A DNA stretch of 64,000 nucleotides from RI-106 sp964496875 (GTDB taxonomy: Bacteria; Cyanobacteriota; Vampirovibrionia; Obscuribacterales; Obscuribacteraceae), in contig CAZCBH010000004.1 in NCBI GenBank assembly GCA_964496875.1, positions 1 to 64,000 on the forward strand. Direction: 5' to 3'. Below the pieces are notes generated by a model. The model worked only from the letters and a program-made list of their open reading frames with translations. It made no database searches and had not been told where the DNA came from. A program made the translations under genes and the position numbers. Numbering within the stretch: the stretch's first letter is position 1; each line of letters begins with the position of its first letter. Shown piece by piece: positions 17,573 through 25,869 of this stretch.

Positions 17573-18809
17573 GGTTGGTAGATTCTCGAATGGTCTCCAT
17601 CAAGTTGGAGAATTCCCTGGGGACGTCAATGCTTTCAAGCTTCTGTGAAACTACTTGCGCAAATTCGATCTTGTCGAAAGAGCCTAGTTTGTTGCGGCGC
17701 CAGAACTGGGTCATCTGCTTGACACGGGATTCGCCTGCTCTTAGTTTGTCCACAGCAAGAAATGTCGAACTGCCGGTAGCGCCTATGTATTCGTTTATCA
17801 TTTTGATAAACGCCGCCGGTTCGAATGAGTCTTCCAGCTCTCCATCGGTCAGGACCAGCAGCAGATCTTCGTCCCGGAGGCTCTCTTTGAGAATCTCCGC
17901 TTCTTCCAACACATCGGCATCAAGGATAGAGACTATCGGTAAGGCAAGAATGTCTCGGAGATTCAGATACTGTCTCACCACCTGTTTGGCGCCTCCGCAG
18001 CTTTTGACATGGACGGCGTTCTCGCGAAAATCTAGCTCTTTCAGTTCTCCGAATCTAGGTAGAAGAATCTCTTCTGATTGACCTTCGACAAGAACCAGCA
18101 ATTCTGGCAGAAACTCAGCCGGTAGAGAGGATCTGTGCTCTTTCAAGGTTTCGTCGAAGGCGGTCACCATCCCGGTCACGAGATCCGAATTGTTTTCCTT
18201 AGAGAGCGTTGAGAGTCTATTTATAAGTGCCACCACAAAAACGCGGCGCGGATCGTCCTCCCAGGGACCGGAAGCGATCAGTTTCAACCAGTTTATGGAA
18301 GACAGTTCGGCATTTTTCAACCAGGCGGCCTCGGCAGTGCTCAGCTCAAATCGCGCGGTGAATTGAGCTGCCGGAGATATGTCTTTGACAGGGGGTGTTT
18401 CATCGCCTTTGTCGAGCGTGTCATCGATTTTCCACAGGTCGAAAGCCAGGCTCCGAAATAATCTCATGTCGGCAAAAGCGAAGAGTAGACTGATTTTTTC
18501 GTTTAACTTTTCAGAATGGCTTTGATCTTCCCTTAATACATCTATATCTTCGATGGTTTCGATATTTCCATTTCCGAAAATATGTGAGAAGATGCTAGAT
18601 CGCTCTAGGAGCGTCATCGAATCTATTTCGCTGATATCGCTTTTCACTCTCTTGAGTTGTTTTTGAAGCGACTTTCTATGTTTCGACCACCTGCTGGAGG
18701 GTTCTTCAAATGAAAAATAGCGTTGGACCACTGTCCAGAACTCTTCGTCGGATGGAAGGTCTTGGTTAGCGTACTTTTCTAGTTTGCCGGGGGCATTATT
18801 GCTAGTCAA
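17541..18809 (-). CDS. TOPRIM-domain protein, OLD-like, without an ATPase
   Basis: The 422-residue protein has a helical N-terminal half of no known family. From about residue 236 a TOPRIM nuclease fold resembles the C-terminus of OLD proteins: LLVLVEGQSEE (237-247) with the first acidic ligand, a Gly-Gly turn (SCGGAKQ, 270-276), ILDAD (295-299) as the Asp-x-Asp pair, and a later acidic GELED (323-327). OLD-family enzymes are normally ABC ATPase-TOPRIM fusions that act in phage defence or DNA repair. Here no P-loop is present. The start is a TTG with GGAGG about 12 bases upstream, so the start is uncertain. It is coupled to the membrane protein at 17081 and divergent from the MATE gene. Confidence 0.65.
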   Translation of the reverse strand: MTSNNAPGKLEKYANQDLPSDEEFWTVVQRYFSFEEPSSRWSKHRKSLQKQLKRVKSDISEIDSMTLLERSSIFSHIFGNGNIETIEDIDVLREDQSHSEKLNEKISLLFAFADMRLFRSLAFDLWKIDDTLDKGDETPPVKDISPAAQFTARFELSTAEAAWLKNAELSSINWLKLIASGPWEDDPRRVFVVALINRLSTLSKENNSDLVTGMVTAFDETLKEHRSSLPAEFLPELLVLVEGQSEEILLPRFGELKELDFRENAVHVKSCGGAKQVVRQYLNLRDILALPIVSILDADVLEEAEILKESLRDEDLLLVLTDGELEDSFEPAAFIKMINEYIGATGSSTFLAVDKLRAGESRVKQMTQFWRRNKLGSFDKIEFAQVVSQKLESIDVPREFSNLMETIRESTNHERKELRFAR

Positions 18810-18966
18810 ACTGGATTGAGGGACCTCCAGGGTACGTGCTGCGAACAGCTGAACTTGAGTTTTCCAGTAGATCGTACCATGGGTGGAAGAGTCTCTGATA
18901 CGGGTTCCCGGCCACTTTCAGAACCGGTATTGAGTGAATTGAAGCAAGTATGAGTATCAGCAGGAA

Positions 18967-20358
18967 ATGGTTACCTGTCAGAATATTGATGATAAACAGA
19001 AGCAGATTGACGAGGTAATCGTCAACGGCTCTACCTGGGCTGCAATCTGGCATATGTCCTGGCCTCTGGTAATACAGATGTCTACGGTTTCGCTTGCCAG
19101 TTTCAGCGATGTGTTCATCGCCGGTAAACTCGGCTCCAACGTCCAGGCTGCCATTGGTCTTTGCGGTCAGATCTGGTTTTTCATGATCCTTATAACTGTC
19201 GCATTATCAGCGGGCACCACTGCCCTGGTCAGTCGCTTCTGGGGAGCGCGCGACATGGAGACCGCCGAAGAAGCTGCGCGTCAGTCCATGATCTTCGCCT
19301 TCTTTTTCGGAACAGCTTCAATGGTGGTCGGTCTTCTCATCTGTCGCCCTCTGATAGCGGCTCTGGGCGCATCGCCCGAGGTGCAGGATCTGGGCTGGCG
19401 TTATATGTCCATTGATCTGCTTTCTCAGCTGCCCTTCACCATTGTCTGGATCACCCATGCGATCTGGCGAGCCATGGGCAATGCCAGGGTGCCGATGATG
19501 GTCTGGGGGATAATGACCACCATTATCCTCGCCCTCGATTATTGTCTTTGTATCAAGCCTTTTCAAATGGGCATAGCCGGCATAGGAACAGCCTGGTTCT
19601 GCGCGTCTATTGTGGGGATGACTCTCAATCTCGTTCTTTTGCGCAAGACCAGACTGGCCAATGCTGTCAAATTCCGCTCTATGTTCAAGAGCGGATTATC
19701 TAAAGACTGGTTCATGCGCTTGCTCAAGATAGGTCTGCCTGCCTGTGTCATGGACCTGGCCTGGGTCGGGGGCTGTTTCGCTCTTTTTCTCATCTTTGCC
19801 CAGACCGAAAATCCAACTGCCTGTCAGGCTGCCTGGGCTGTCGGCTTCCGGCTTGAGGAGATTGTCTCCTGTCTGCCTGTCTATGCCTTGAGCACGGCGG
19901 TGGCTACCATCGTCGGTCAGAACCTGGGTGCCCTCAAACCTGAGCGAGCCGAAAGAGCCGGCTGGCAGGTTGCCCTGATTGGCGGAATCTTCACTACGGT
20001 GGTGGGTCTACTACTGGTCTTTTTCGCCGGTTTCTTCTCTTCCTTAATGAGTACTGATCCGGTGGTGGTGAGATATTCAACTCAGTACTTCCAGGTTCTG
20101 GGGCTCTGCCAGCCTTTTGTGGCGTTGTGGCTGATTCTTTTCGGAGCCATGCAGGGGGCAGGCTATACACTGTGGCCCATGTGGGCGAGCATCGTCGGTC
20201 TGGTGGTTATTCGTCTGCCGCTTGCCTGGTTCTTGACCATGCGCCTCTCTGATGGGCCGATGGGTTGTTGGCTCGGTCTGGCAGTGGCTGCGGTTCTGCT
20301 TGGCCTGGTTGCTGTCTGGCGCTTCAAGACCGGGGTCTGGAAGACCCAGAAAGTCTGA
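18967..20358 (+). CDS. MATE-family efflux transporter
   Basis: A 463-residue polytopic membrane protein with twelve predicted helices in two homologous halves. Family features include WHMSWPLVIQMS in the first helix, then SFSDVFIAGKLGS, GLCGQIWFFMILITVALSAG, and AIWRAMGNARVPM. MATE proteins export cationic drugs, toxins or precursors using proton or sodium gradients; the substrate cannot be inferred here. The ATG at 18967 directly follows AGGAA with no spacer, so translation may start slightly downstream. Divergent from the TOPRIM gene over a 157-base gap. Confidence 0.88.
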   Translation: MVTCQNIDDKQKQIDEVIVNGSTWAAIWHMSWPLVIQMSTVSLASFSDVFIAGKLGSNVQAAIGLCGQIWFFMILITVALSAGTTALVSRFWGARDMETAEEAARQSMIFAFFFGTASMVVGLLICRPLIAALGASPEVQDLGWRYMSIDLLSQLPFTIVWITHAIWRAMGNARVPMMVWGIMTTIILALDYCLCIKPFQMGIAGIGTAWFCASIVGMTLNLVLLRKTRLANAVKFRSMFKSGLSKDWFMRLLKIGLPACVMDLAWVGGCFALFLIFAQTENPTACQAAWAVGFRLEEIVSCLPVYALSTAVATIVGQNLGALKPERAERAGWQVALIGGIFTTVVGLLLVFFAGFFSSLMSTDPVVVRYSTQYFQVLGLCQPFVALWLILFGAMQGAGYTLWPMWASIVGLVVIRLPLAWFLTMRLSDGPMGCWLGLAVAAVLLGLVAVWRFKTGVWKTQKV

Positions 20359-20519
20359 TCTTGAGAGGTTTGATCTTTTGCCAGATCTCTTAGCGGATCT
20401 CTTGTCAGAACAGGGACTTTTGCGCTGAGAACAGATTGAACCATCATCGCATCGGGGTCGTTATGTCTGTAGACGACTGACTAAGTAGTGTTACTGTGTT
20501 TTTCTATGGAGATTGCGCT

Positions 20520-21011
20520 ATGGATACAGCTTCGCTTGCCCTTAAAATGAGTTACGGACTGCCTCTCTTCAAGCTTTTTCTGGTCAAAGAGGGCGCCAGC
20601 CCGGACATTCCCTTGAGGGTGCGCATCGGCGCTCCCGAGGATGTTCTCGACTTCATCCGACCTTTGTTTCATGCCGCCGAAGAGCATTTCATCACGCTTC
20701 ATTTGAACGCAAGAAATGAAGTAACCGGGGTACACGAAGTTTCCCACGGGACTCTTTCATCCAGTCTGGTTCATCCCCGGGAGGTTTATAAAGCCGCTTT
20801 TATCGCAAACAGCCATTCTCTGATGGTCTGTCACAACCATCCTTCCGGGGCCAGGCTTTCGCCCAGTCAAGAGGACCTTGCTACCACCACCAATCTCATC
20901 GAAGCCGGTGTGATATTAGGGGTCTCTTTGCTCGACCATATCATCGTCGGCGGTCCGGATAGAAGGGACTGGTACAGTATCAGGGAGCACTATCCGGAAC
21001 TCTGGCTCTAA
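20520..21011 (+). CDS. RadC-like JAB-domain protein (JAB domain only)
   Basis: The 163-residue protein is the C-terminal metal-binding JAB/MPN domain of RadC (UPF0758). It has EHFITLHLNARNEV, SHGTLSSSLVHPREVYKAA and the metal motif HNHPSGARLSPSQED with its two His and Asp, then LLDHIIVGG. The helix-hairpin-helix N-terminal domain of full RadC is missing. Biochemical role is unclear: early claims of a DNA repair function are disputed, and JAB-only versions are often linked to mobile DNA. The ATG at 20520 has GGAG 8 bases upstream. No mobile element is visible nearby. Confidence 0.8.
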   Translation: MDTASLALKMSYGLPLFKLFLVKEGASPDIPLRVRIGAPEDVLDFIRPLFHAAEEHFITLHLNARNEVTGVHEVSHGTLSSSLVHPREVYKAAFIANSHSLMVCHNHPSGARLSPSQEDLATTTNLIEAGVILGVSLLDHIIVGGPDRRDWYSIREHYPELWL

Positions 21012-21118
21012 TGTTAATCACAGGTCAAAGTTTCTGCTGCTTGACTCGCTTATTGTCTCAAGCTTGCTAGAATCTCTGGATCATCCAAGGCTTCCCGCCT
21101 GTAGCAAGAAGGTGCGAG

Positions 21119-22354
21119 ATGACTCAGTTCAAGCGAAGAAAATCCATAGTGGTAGATGTTGGTGGTGTCGCTGTTGGTGGCGACAACCCGATAGTCGTCC
21201 AGTCCATGACCAACACGGCAACCGAAGACTATCTGTCCACAGCCGCCCAGGTAAAAGAGCTTCATGAGGCCGGTTCGGAGCTGGTGCGCATCACAGTAAA
21301 CACCCGCGAAGCGGCCCAGGCTGTGCCGAAGATTGTCAGAGAGCTTGGGAGGGAAGATGTGAATGTCCCTCTGGTCGGGGACTTTCATTTTAACGGACAT
21401 ATACTTTTGCGAGAGTTTCCGGACTGTGCAAGAGCACTGGCCAAATACAGAATTAATCCCGGTAATGTCGGTCGGGGTGATCGCCATGACGAGAATTTTA
21501 AGGCGATGATTGATGTGGCCAGGGAAAACGACAAACCTGTAAGGATAGGTGTCAACTGGGGTTCGCTCGATCAAGATCTTCTTGGCCGGCGTATGGACGA
21601 GAACGCCGCCTTGAAAGAGCCGCGGGAAGCCCATGAAGTACTGATCGACACCATTGTCGAGAGCGCCCTTACTTCGGCCAGGCTTGCAGAAGAATACGGA
21701 CTGCCTGCCGAGCGCATAATCATTTCGGCTAAGGTCTCGGAGGTGCCGGATTTACTCGAGGTCTATCGAAAAATGGCTGCCGGTTGTACATACGCTCTTC
21801 ATCTGGGTTTGACCGAAGCAGGTATGGGCACCAAAGGAATAGTCTCTTCGGCGGCGGCTCTGTCCATACTGCTTGCCGAAGGTATCGGCGATACTATCAG
21901 AGCCAGTCTAACTCCGGCTCCGGGTGGCTCTCGCGTTGAGGAAGTGCTCACCTGCCAGCATATTCTCCAGGCTCTGGGTCTGCGCTCATTTCTACCCAGG
22001 GTGACCGCCTGTCCGGGCTGCGGCCGCACGACCAGTACGGTTTTTCAGGAGCTGGCCAGAGACATTGAAGAACATCTGGAGAAGAGCAAAGCGGATTGGG
22101 CGCGGTCCTATCCAGGGGTGGAAAATCTCAAAGTGGCGGTAATGGGTTGTATCGTCAATGGACCGGGAGAGTCTAAACATGCCGATATAGGCATCTCTTT
22201 GCCCGGAACGGGAGAAGAACCTCGGGCACCGGTCTATGTGGATGGAGAATATGTGAAGACCCTGGAGGGTGCCTCATTAACCGGTGATTTCATCGCCCTG
22301 GTCGAGGCCTATGTCAAAGCTAAATTCGGAACAGGCGCCACTGCGGCTAAGTGA
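21119..22354 (+). CDS. ispG: 4-hydroxy-3-methylbut-2-enyl-diphosphate synthase
   Basis: IspG (GcpE) catalyses the penultimate step of the MEP isoprenoid pathway with a 4Fe-4S cluster. The 411-residue protein begins with the family TQFKRRKSIVVDVGGVAVGG and VQSMTNT strands. It has the RINPGNVG barrel motif and ends with the cluster domain: Cys-x2-Cys in TACPGCGRTT and the third Cys plus Glu in MGCIVNGPGESKHADIGIS. Length is typical of the short bacterial form. AAGGTGCGAG precedes the ATG. It shows that isoprenoids here come from the MEP route, consistent with the UbiA enzyme needing polyprenyl phosphate. Confidence 0.96.
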   Translation: MTQFKRRKSIVVDVGGVAVGGDNPIVVQSMTNTATEDYLSTAAQVKELHEAGSELVRITVNTREAAQAVPKIVRELGREDVNVPLVGDFHFNGHILLREFPDCARALAKYRINPGNVGRGDRHDENFKAMIDVARENDKPVRIGVNWGSLDQDLLGRRMDENAALKEPREAHEVLIDTIVESALTSARLAEEYGLPAERIIISAKVSEVPDLLEVYRKMAAGCTYALHLGLTEAGMGTKGIVSSAAALSILLAEGIGDTIRASLTPAPGGSRVEEVLTCQHILQALGLRSFLPRVTACPGCGRTTSTVFQELARDIEEHLEKSKADWARSYPGVENLKVAVMGCIVNGPGESKHADIGISLPGTGEEPRAPVYVDGEYVKTLEGASLTGDFIALVEAYVKAKFGTGATAAK

Positions 22355-22438
22355 TGCTCCGGTGCGGCAGGGGGTCGGGTAGATCTTTCAAGAGTCGCTA
22401 TGCAAATTCAAATCAGCACTTCTAACCGCCCGAGCAAG

Positions 22439-22529
22439 CTCGCGCGGAAAGCAAGAACGGCGCGCGAGGGCCCCGGGCAACACTCGCGCACAGTGCATCT
22501 TTGACCTGGTAGATGCGGATTTCATGCAC
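22439..22529. other. GC-rich block of competing inverted repeats
   Basis: The 302-base gap between convergent ispG and csaA holds no gene but a dense set of dyads. CTCGCGC (22439-22445) and CTCGCGC (22483-22489) can each pair with GCGCGAG at 22462-22468. Further on, GCATCT (22495-22500) pairs with AGATGC (22511-22516) while GTGCAT (22493-22498) pairs with ATGCAC (22524-22529). The pairings exclude each other, as in a switch or structured RNA. No T-run follows, so it is not a standard terminator. Confidence 0.4.
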
Positions 22530-22656
22530 CTTCATAAGGGCATCCTGTATTACAATAATACATACAAATGTATGCGCCGGTCAAGTTAATTGTGTTGTCA
22601 GAATCCGGTAACTGTTAGTTGGTGTTCGTTGGTGTTTGTTCTTTGTTTGTAATTCG

Positions 22657-23025
22657 TTAACAGATTCGAGCACCGCAAGGAAGTTCCTCGTTTTCTACCT
22701 GGTCGGGAGCCAGGAGGATGATATTTCCGGTGGTGCCATCTGTAGATGCTCCCAGAACCAGCACTTCGGACATGAAATCCGCTATTTGCCGGGCGGGAAA
22801 GTTGACTACCGCCACCACATAACGCCCGACCAGATCTTCAGGTTTATAGTATTCGGTTATCTGGGCGCTCGATTTGCGCTCGCCAATCTCTTCGCCAAAA
22901 TCTATAAAGAGCTTATAAGCAGGTTTGCGTGCCCGGGGAAACTCCTCTACCCGCAAAACTTTGCCAACTCGCATGTCGACTCTGGCGAAGTCTTTATATT
23001 CGATATATTCGAGCTGAGGCTCCAT
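22657..23025 (-). CDS. csaA: CsaA-type tRNA-binding protein
   Basis: CsaA is a homodimeric OB-fold protein that binds tRNA and has been described as an export-related chaperone in Bacillus. The 122-residue protein matches the family closely: FARVDMRVGKVLRVEEFPRA, RKPAYKLFIDFGEEIG, KSSAQITEYYKPEDL, VVAVVNFPARQIADFMSEVL, and a C-terminal Cys. Length here is slightly longer than the common 110. It lies downstream of etfB-etfA on the same strand but beyond the terminator at 23050-23089, so it is probably transcribed separately or by read-through. Confidence 0.9.
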   Translation of the reverse strand: MEPQLEYIEYKDFARVDMRVGKVLRVEEFPRARKPAYKLFIDFGEEIGERKSSAQITEYYKPEDLVGRYVVAVVNFPARQIADFMSEVLVLGASTDGTTGNIILLAPDQVENEELPCGARIC

Positions 23026-23049
23026 GCCTGTTTTATCCTCCGAATTTTT

Positions 23050-23089
23050 TTTAAAAAGAAGCTCCGGTTAAATCGAATTCCGGAGCTTC
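23050..23089 (-). terminator. Rho-independent terminator after etfA
   Basis: A perfect 10-bp stem, GAAGCTCCGG (23058-23067) with CCGGAGCTTC (23080-23089) and a 12-base loop. On the minus strand it is followed directly by TTTTT (23057-23053). It lies 25 bases past the etfA stop. Confidence 0.85.
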
Positions 23090-23113
23090 ACAGGTTTTTA
23101 ACCGGTTCTTTCG

Positions 23114-24088
23114 TTAGCCGTGACCGTTCAGGCTTTTGATCTCTTCGGTGATCTTAGGCACTATTTCGAAAAGGTCGCCGACGAGACCATAGGTGGCATG
23201 TTTGAAGATGGGAGCGTCGGCATCTTTATTGATGGCGACTATTACCTTCGAGGAAGACATGCCGGCCAGATGCTGAATCGCTCCGGAGATGCCGCAGGCG
23301 AAGTAAAGCTGTGGGCTTACGGTCTTACCTGTTTGTCCGACCTGGTGCTGATGATCGATCCAGCCGGCGTCGACCACGGCCCTGGAGGCGCCTAGAGCTG
23401 CTCCCATGGAGTCGCAAAGTTCCTGCAGAACCTTCCAGTTCTCCGGACCTTTGATGCCTCTGCCGCCGGAGACAATTACAGAAGCTTCACTGAGCTCGAC
23501 CTTCTGTCCTTCGGCTTTATGGGTCTCGGTCACTTTGGCGCGTATATTGCCACCGTCAACGGTGAGCGCTTCCACTTCGGCTTTGTGACTATCGTCGGTA
23601 GCTTCTGCTTCGAAAACATTCGGTCTCAGGGTGATTATGGCAAGTGGATTCTTGATTTCGAAAACGCCATAGGTTTTACCAGAATACATCGGTTTGACAG
23701 GTGTCGAGGCTCCGCCTTCGGCGAACTCCGTCACGTCGGTTATCATCGGCGCACCCATTCTGGCTGCTGCCCGAGGCAAGAAGTCTTTTGCCATAGAAGT
23801 GTTGGCGGCAAAGACGAATTTTGGGTCGGCTTTTTTAATAGCTTCGCAGAGAGCCGTGGTGTAACCTTCGGCGGAATATTCGTCTAACGCGTCACAGGAG
23901 ACACTGTAGATTTTTTCCGGTTTGTGTTTGCTTATCGCTTCTGTAAGCGAGGAGGGGTCTTTACCTACAACTACGCACGATACCGGTTCACCGCCGGACA
24001 ATTTTTTTGCCTGGGCGAGAGCCTCGAAGCTGGCTTTTCTCAAATTGCCCTTGCGCTCTTCGATAAAAACTAGAATTCCTTGGGACAT
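23114..24088 (-). CDS. etfA: Electron transfer flavoprotein alpha subunit
   Basis: EtfA with EtfB accepts electrons from acyl-CoA dehydrogenases and passes them to the respiratory chain. The 324-residue protein has the N-terminal nucleotide-binding-like domain and the FAD domain: VIVSGGRGIKGPENWK near 207-222, GASRAVVDAGWIDHQHQVGQ, and FACGISGAIQHLAGM, KVIVAINKDADAPIF and YGLVGDLFEIVP at the end. Length is normal. AGGAGAG precedes the ATG. Downstream of etfB by 21 bases, so one transcript, closed by the terminator at 23050. Confidence 0.96.
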   Translation of the reverse strand: MSQGILVFIEERKGNLRKASFEALAQAKKLSGGEPVSCVVVGKDPSSLTEAISKHKPEKIYSVSCDALDEYSAEGYTTALCEAIKKADPKFVFAANTSMAKDFLPRAAARMGAPMITDVTEFAEGGASTPVKPMYSGKTYGVFEIKNPLAIITLRPNVFEAEATDDSHKAEVEALTVDGGNIRAKVTETHKAEGQKVELSEASVIVSGGRGIKGPENWKVLQELCDSMGAALGASRAVVDAGWIDHQHQVGQTGKTVSPQLYFACGISGAIQHLAGMSSSKVIVAINKDADAPIFKHATYGLVGDLFEIVPKITEEIKSLNGHG

Positions 24089-24109
24089 TGTTTCTCTCCT
24101 GAATCTTAA

Positions 24110-24898
24110 TTAGAGTACTTTCGCTTCCTGGCGCAAGAGCTCGACCAGCTTCTTAGCCTGGGTGGAGGCGTCTCCGTCGAGGACGGTGCCCTGGGGACGC
24201 GAGGCGGGCATTCTCATCTCTTTGAGGACGATTTTGCGTGCGTCGCCCCCGACTTTGCCTTTCAATCCGAGCGCTTCTGCGTCCCTGGTCTCAATCGGTT
24301 TGCGTCGAGCGGCCATTACACCTTTGATTGAGGGGTAACGCGGTTCGTTCAGTCCTTTCTGGGCGCTTATAACACAGGGGAGCGAGCCTTCTACGAATTC
24401 GTGGGCTCCTTCTATCTCTCTTTCTGCTTTGAATTTGCCGTCGGCTGCTTCGAGCTTGACCACCATGGTGACCTGGGGCATGTCGAGCAATTCAGCCACT
24501 ATGGACGGGACCTGGTTGTTGTCTCCCCCGACACCCTGCTGACCCATGATCACCATGTCGAAGCCACCGTCTTTAATGGCGGCAGCCAGAACTTCACCGG
24601 TGCTCAGCGGGTCGAGCCACTGCAAATCGGGATCGTTGATGTGGACGGCAGTGTCTATGCCGCGTGCCAGGCTGTCTCTGAGGACATCTGTCGCCTCTGC
24701 TCCGCCGACGGAGAAAACGGTGGTCTCTCCTCCGTGCTGCTCTTTGAGCTTGAGAGCCGCTTCTATGGCGAACTCGTCGTAGGGGCTGGTGATGAAACGA
24801 ACACCATCGAGGGCGATGTTTGTCTTGTCATCGGCAACTTTTATATTGGTTTCTGTGTCCGGTACAGATTTTACGCATACAGCAATCTTCAAAGCCAT
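24110..24898 (-). CDS. etfB: Electron transfer flavoprotein beta subunit
   Basis: EtfB binds AMP and partners EtfA. The 262-residue protein opens with IAVCVKSVPDTETNIKV and has SPYDEFAIEAALKLKEQHGG, VIMGQQGVGGDNNQVP (family Gly-x-x-x-x-Gly-x-Asn/Gln nucleotide motif) and EGSLPCVISAQKGLNEPRYPS, which contains the signature segment used by dehydrogenases to recognise ETF. GGGAGG lies directly before the ATG at 24898. First gene of the etfBA unit; the acyl-CoA dehydrogenase at 14120 is the obvious partner. Confidence 0.96.
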   Translation of the reverse strand: MALKIAVCVKSVPDTETNIKVADDKTNIALDGVRFITSPYDEFAIEAALKLKEQHGGETTVFSVGGAEATDVLRDSLARGIDTAVHINDPDLQWLDPLSTGEVLAAAIKDGGFDMVIMGQQGVGGDNNQVPSIVAELLDMPQVTMVVKLEAADGKFKAEREIEGAHEFVEGSLPCVISAQKGLNEPRYPSIKGVMAARRKPIETRDAEALGLKGKVGGDARKIVLKEMRMPASRPQGTVLDGDASTQAKKLVELLRQEAKVL

Positions 24899-25003
24899 TC
24901 CTCCCGGGCTGGACCTTATCTATGACTTCGTCATTCTATTTTGTCTTTGACAAATATCCCGGTTTTTACCAGATTCTTTAATTTAGAGGTTGCGAAGAGC
25001 AGG

Positions 25004-25042
25004 CAGTAAAGAGATAAATCCATTGAAATCGTCCCTTTACTG
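25004..25042 (-). other. Hairpin after the rtcA remnant
   Basis: CAGTAAAG (25004-25011) pairs with CTTTACTG (25035-25042) across a 23-base loop, 18 bases past the rtcA stop. There is no T-run on the minus strand, so a terminator role is doubtful. Confidence 0.3.
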
Positions 25043-25060
25043 ACTTGGTTTTGGTAACAG

Positions 25061-25869
25061 CTAATGAATCAACTCCACCTTGAAAAGATTCGCTCGGATG
25101 TCTTTTACTGTGATGTCAACATCGAGAAATTGTTTGATGGTATCAATATTGGTCAGGGTGTGGTCGGTGGGGCTGACTGTGCTGAATCGACCACCAGCTG
25201 AAAGTGCCATCGGGATGAGGAGCTGATCGGCGAGGTGAGAGCCCACGACTGCTCCGCTTTCTCTGTAGTCTTTGTACTCTTGCGCAGCCAAATCCGCCAC
25301 CACTTCCGCTCGCCTGCCACGCTCGCCCAGAGCCGTAAAGGTTTCAGTAAGGCGGTCGTTTTCCTTAAAAATATGGACAGCATTTCCCTGGCTTGCGCTT
25401 TTTTCGTCTCGATGATTTCTATCTGGTCGAGCTCAGGTCCGAACAACCGAAGAGATGGAAGAAATGTGGAAGCCAGAAAGTCTGCGCTGGGTGCAAATGG
25501 ATTGTGGGTGCCGCCTTTGAGACGAACAGTGCTTGGTTCTTTCTCTGTCAGGAGAGCATACAAAATCGTCTGGAAAACCAGGCTGGTGCTACCGGCGGTG
25601 CCAACATCGGAATAATAGTCGCCGCTTGCAACAGAGCCCGGCTCGAAAGTGATGGAAAGAGATCCTATGTGGTCACCTTCCACCCTGGCTCCGGTCATCT
25701 GGGCAGCAGCCTGCACACAGGTGAGATGTTGCTTTTGTAGACCGGGTTTGCTTCGTTTAGCTCGAATGTTCGAGATTCGAAAAGCTTTGCCGGTGACCAT
25801 GGCCAGCGACAGACTGGTGCGGATGATCTGACCGCCACCTTCCCCTCGGGAGCCGTCGACCTCGATCAT
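25061..25869 (-). pseudogene. rtcA: Broken RNA 3'-terminal phosphate cyclase
   Basis: RtcA makes 2',3'-cyclic phosphate ends on RNA using ATP. The first 160 or so codons read as RtcA: DGSRGEGGGQIIRTSLSLAM, RAKRSKPGLQKQHLT, VGTAGSTSLVFQTIL and GGTHNPFAPSADF. The C-terminus also reads as RtcA but in another frame, from about 25370 downward: GERGRRAEVVADLAAQEY, then GSHLADQLLIPMAL and the THTLTNI-like segment (Asp-His-Thr-Leu-Thr-Asn) with the nucleophilic His. Between them the GFYPAGGG and PRHVAER core is missing. The whole span is 809 bases against about 1017 for E. coli rtcA. One deletion of roughly 208 bases would explain both the loss and the frame change. Its ATG abuts the LOG stop codon (TAGATG). 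Confidence 0.85.

Noticed and set aside
22636..23139. Plus-strand open frame opposite csaA
   Set aside because: It crosses the csaA gene and a terminator, with no domain or ribosome site.
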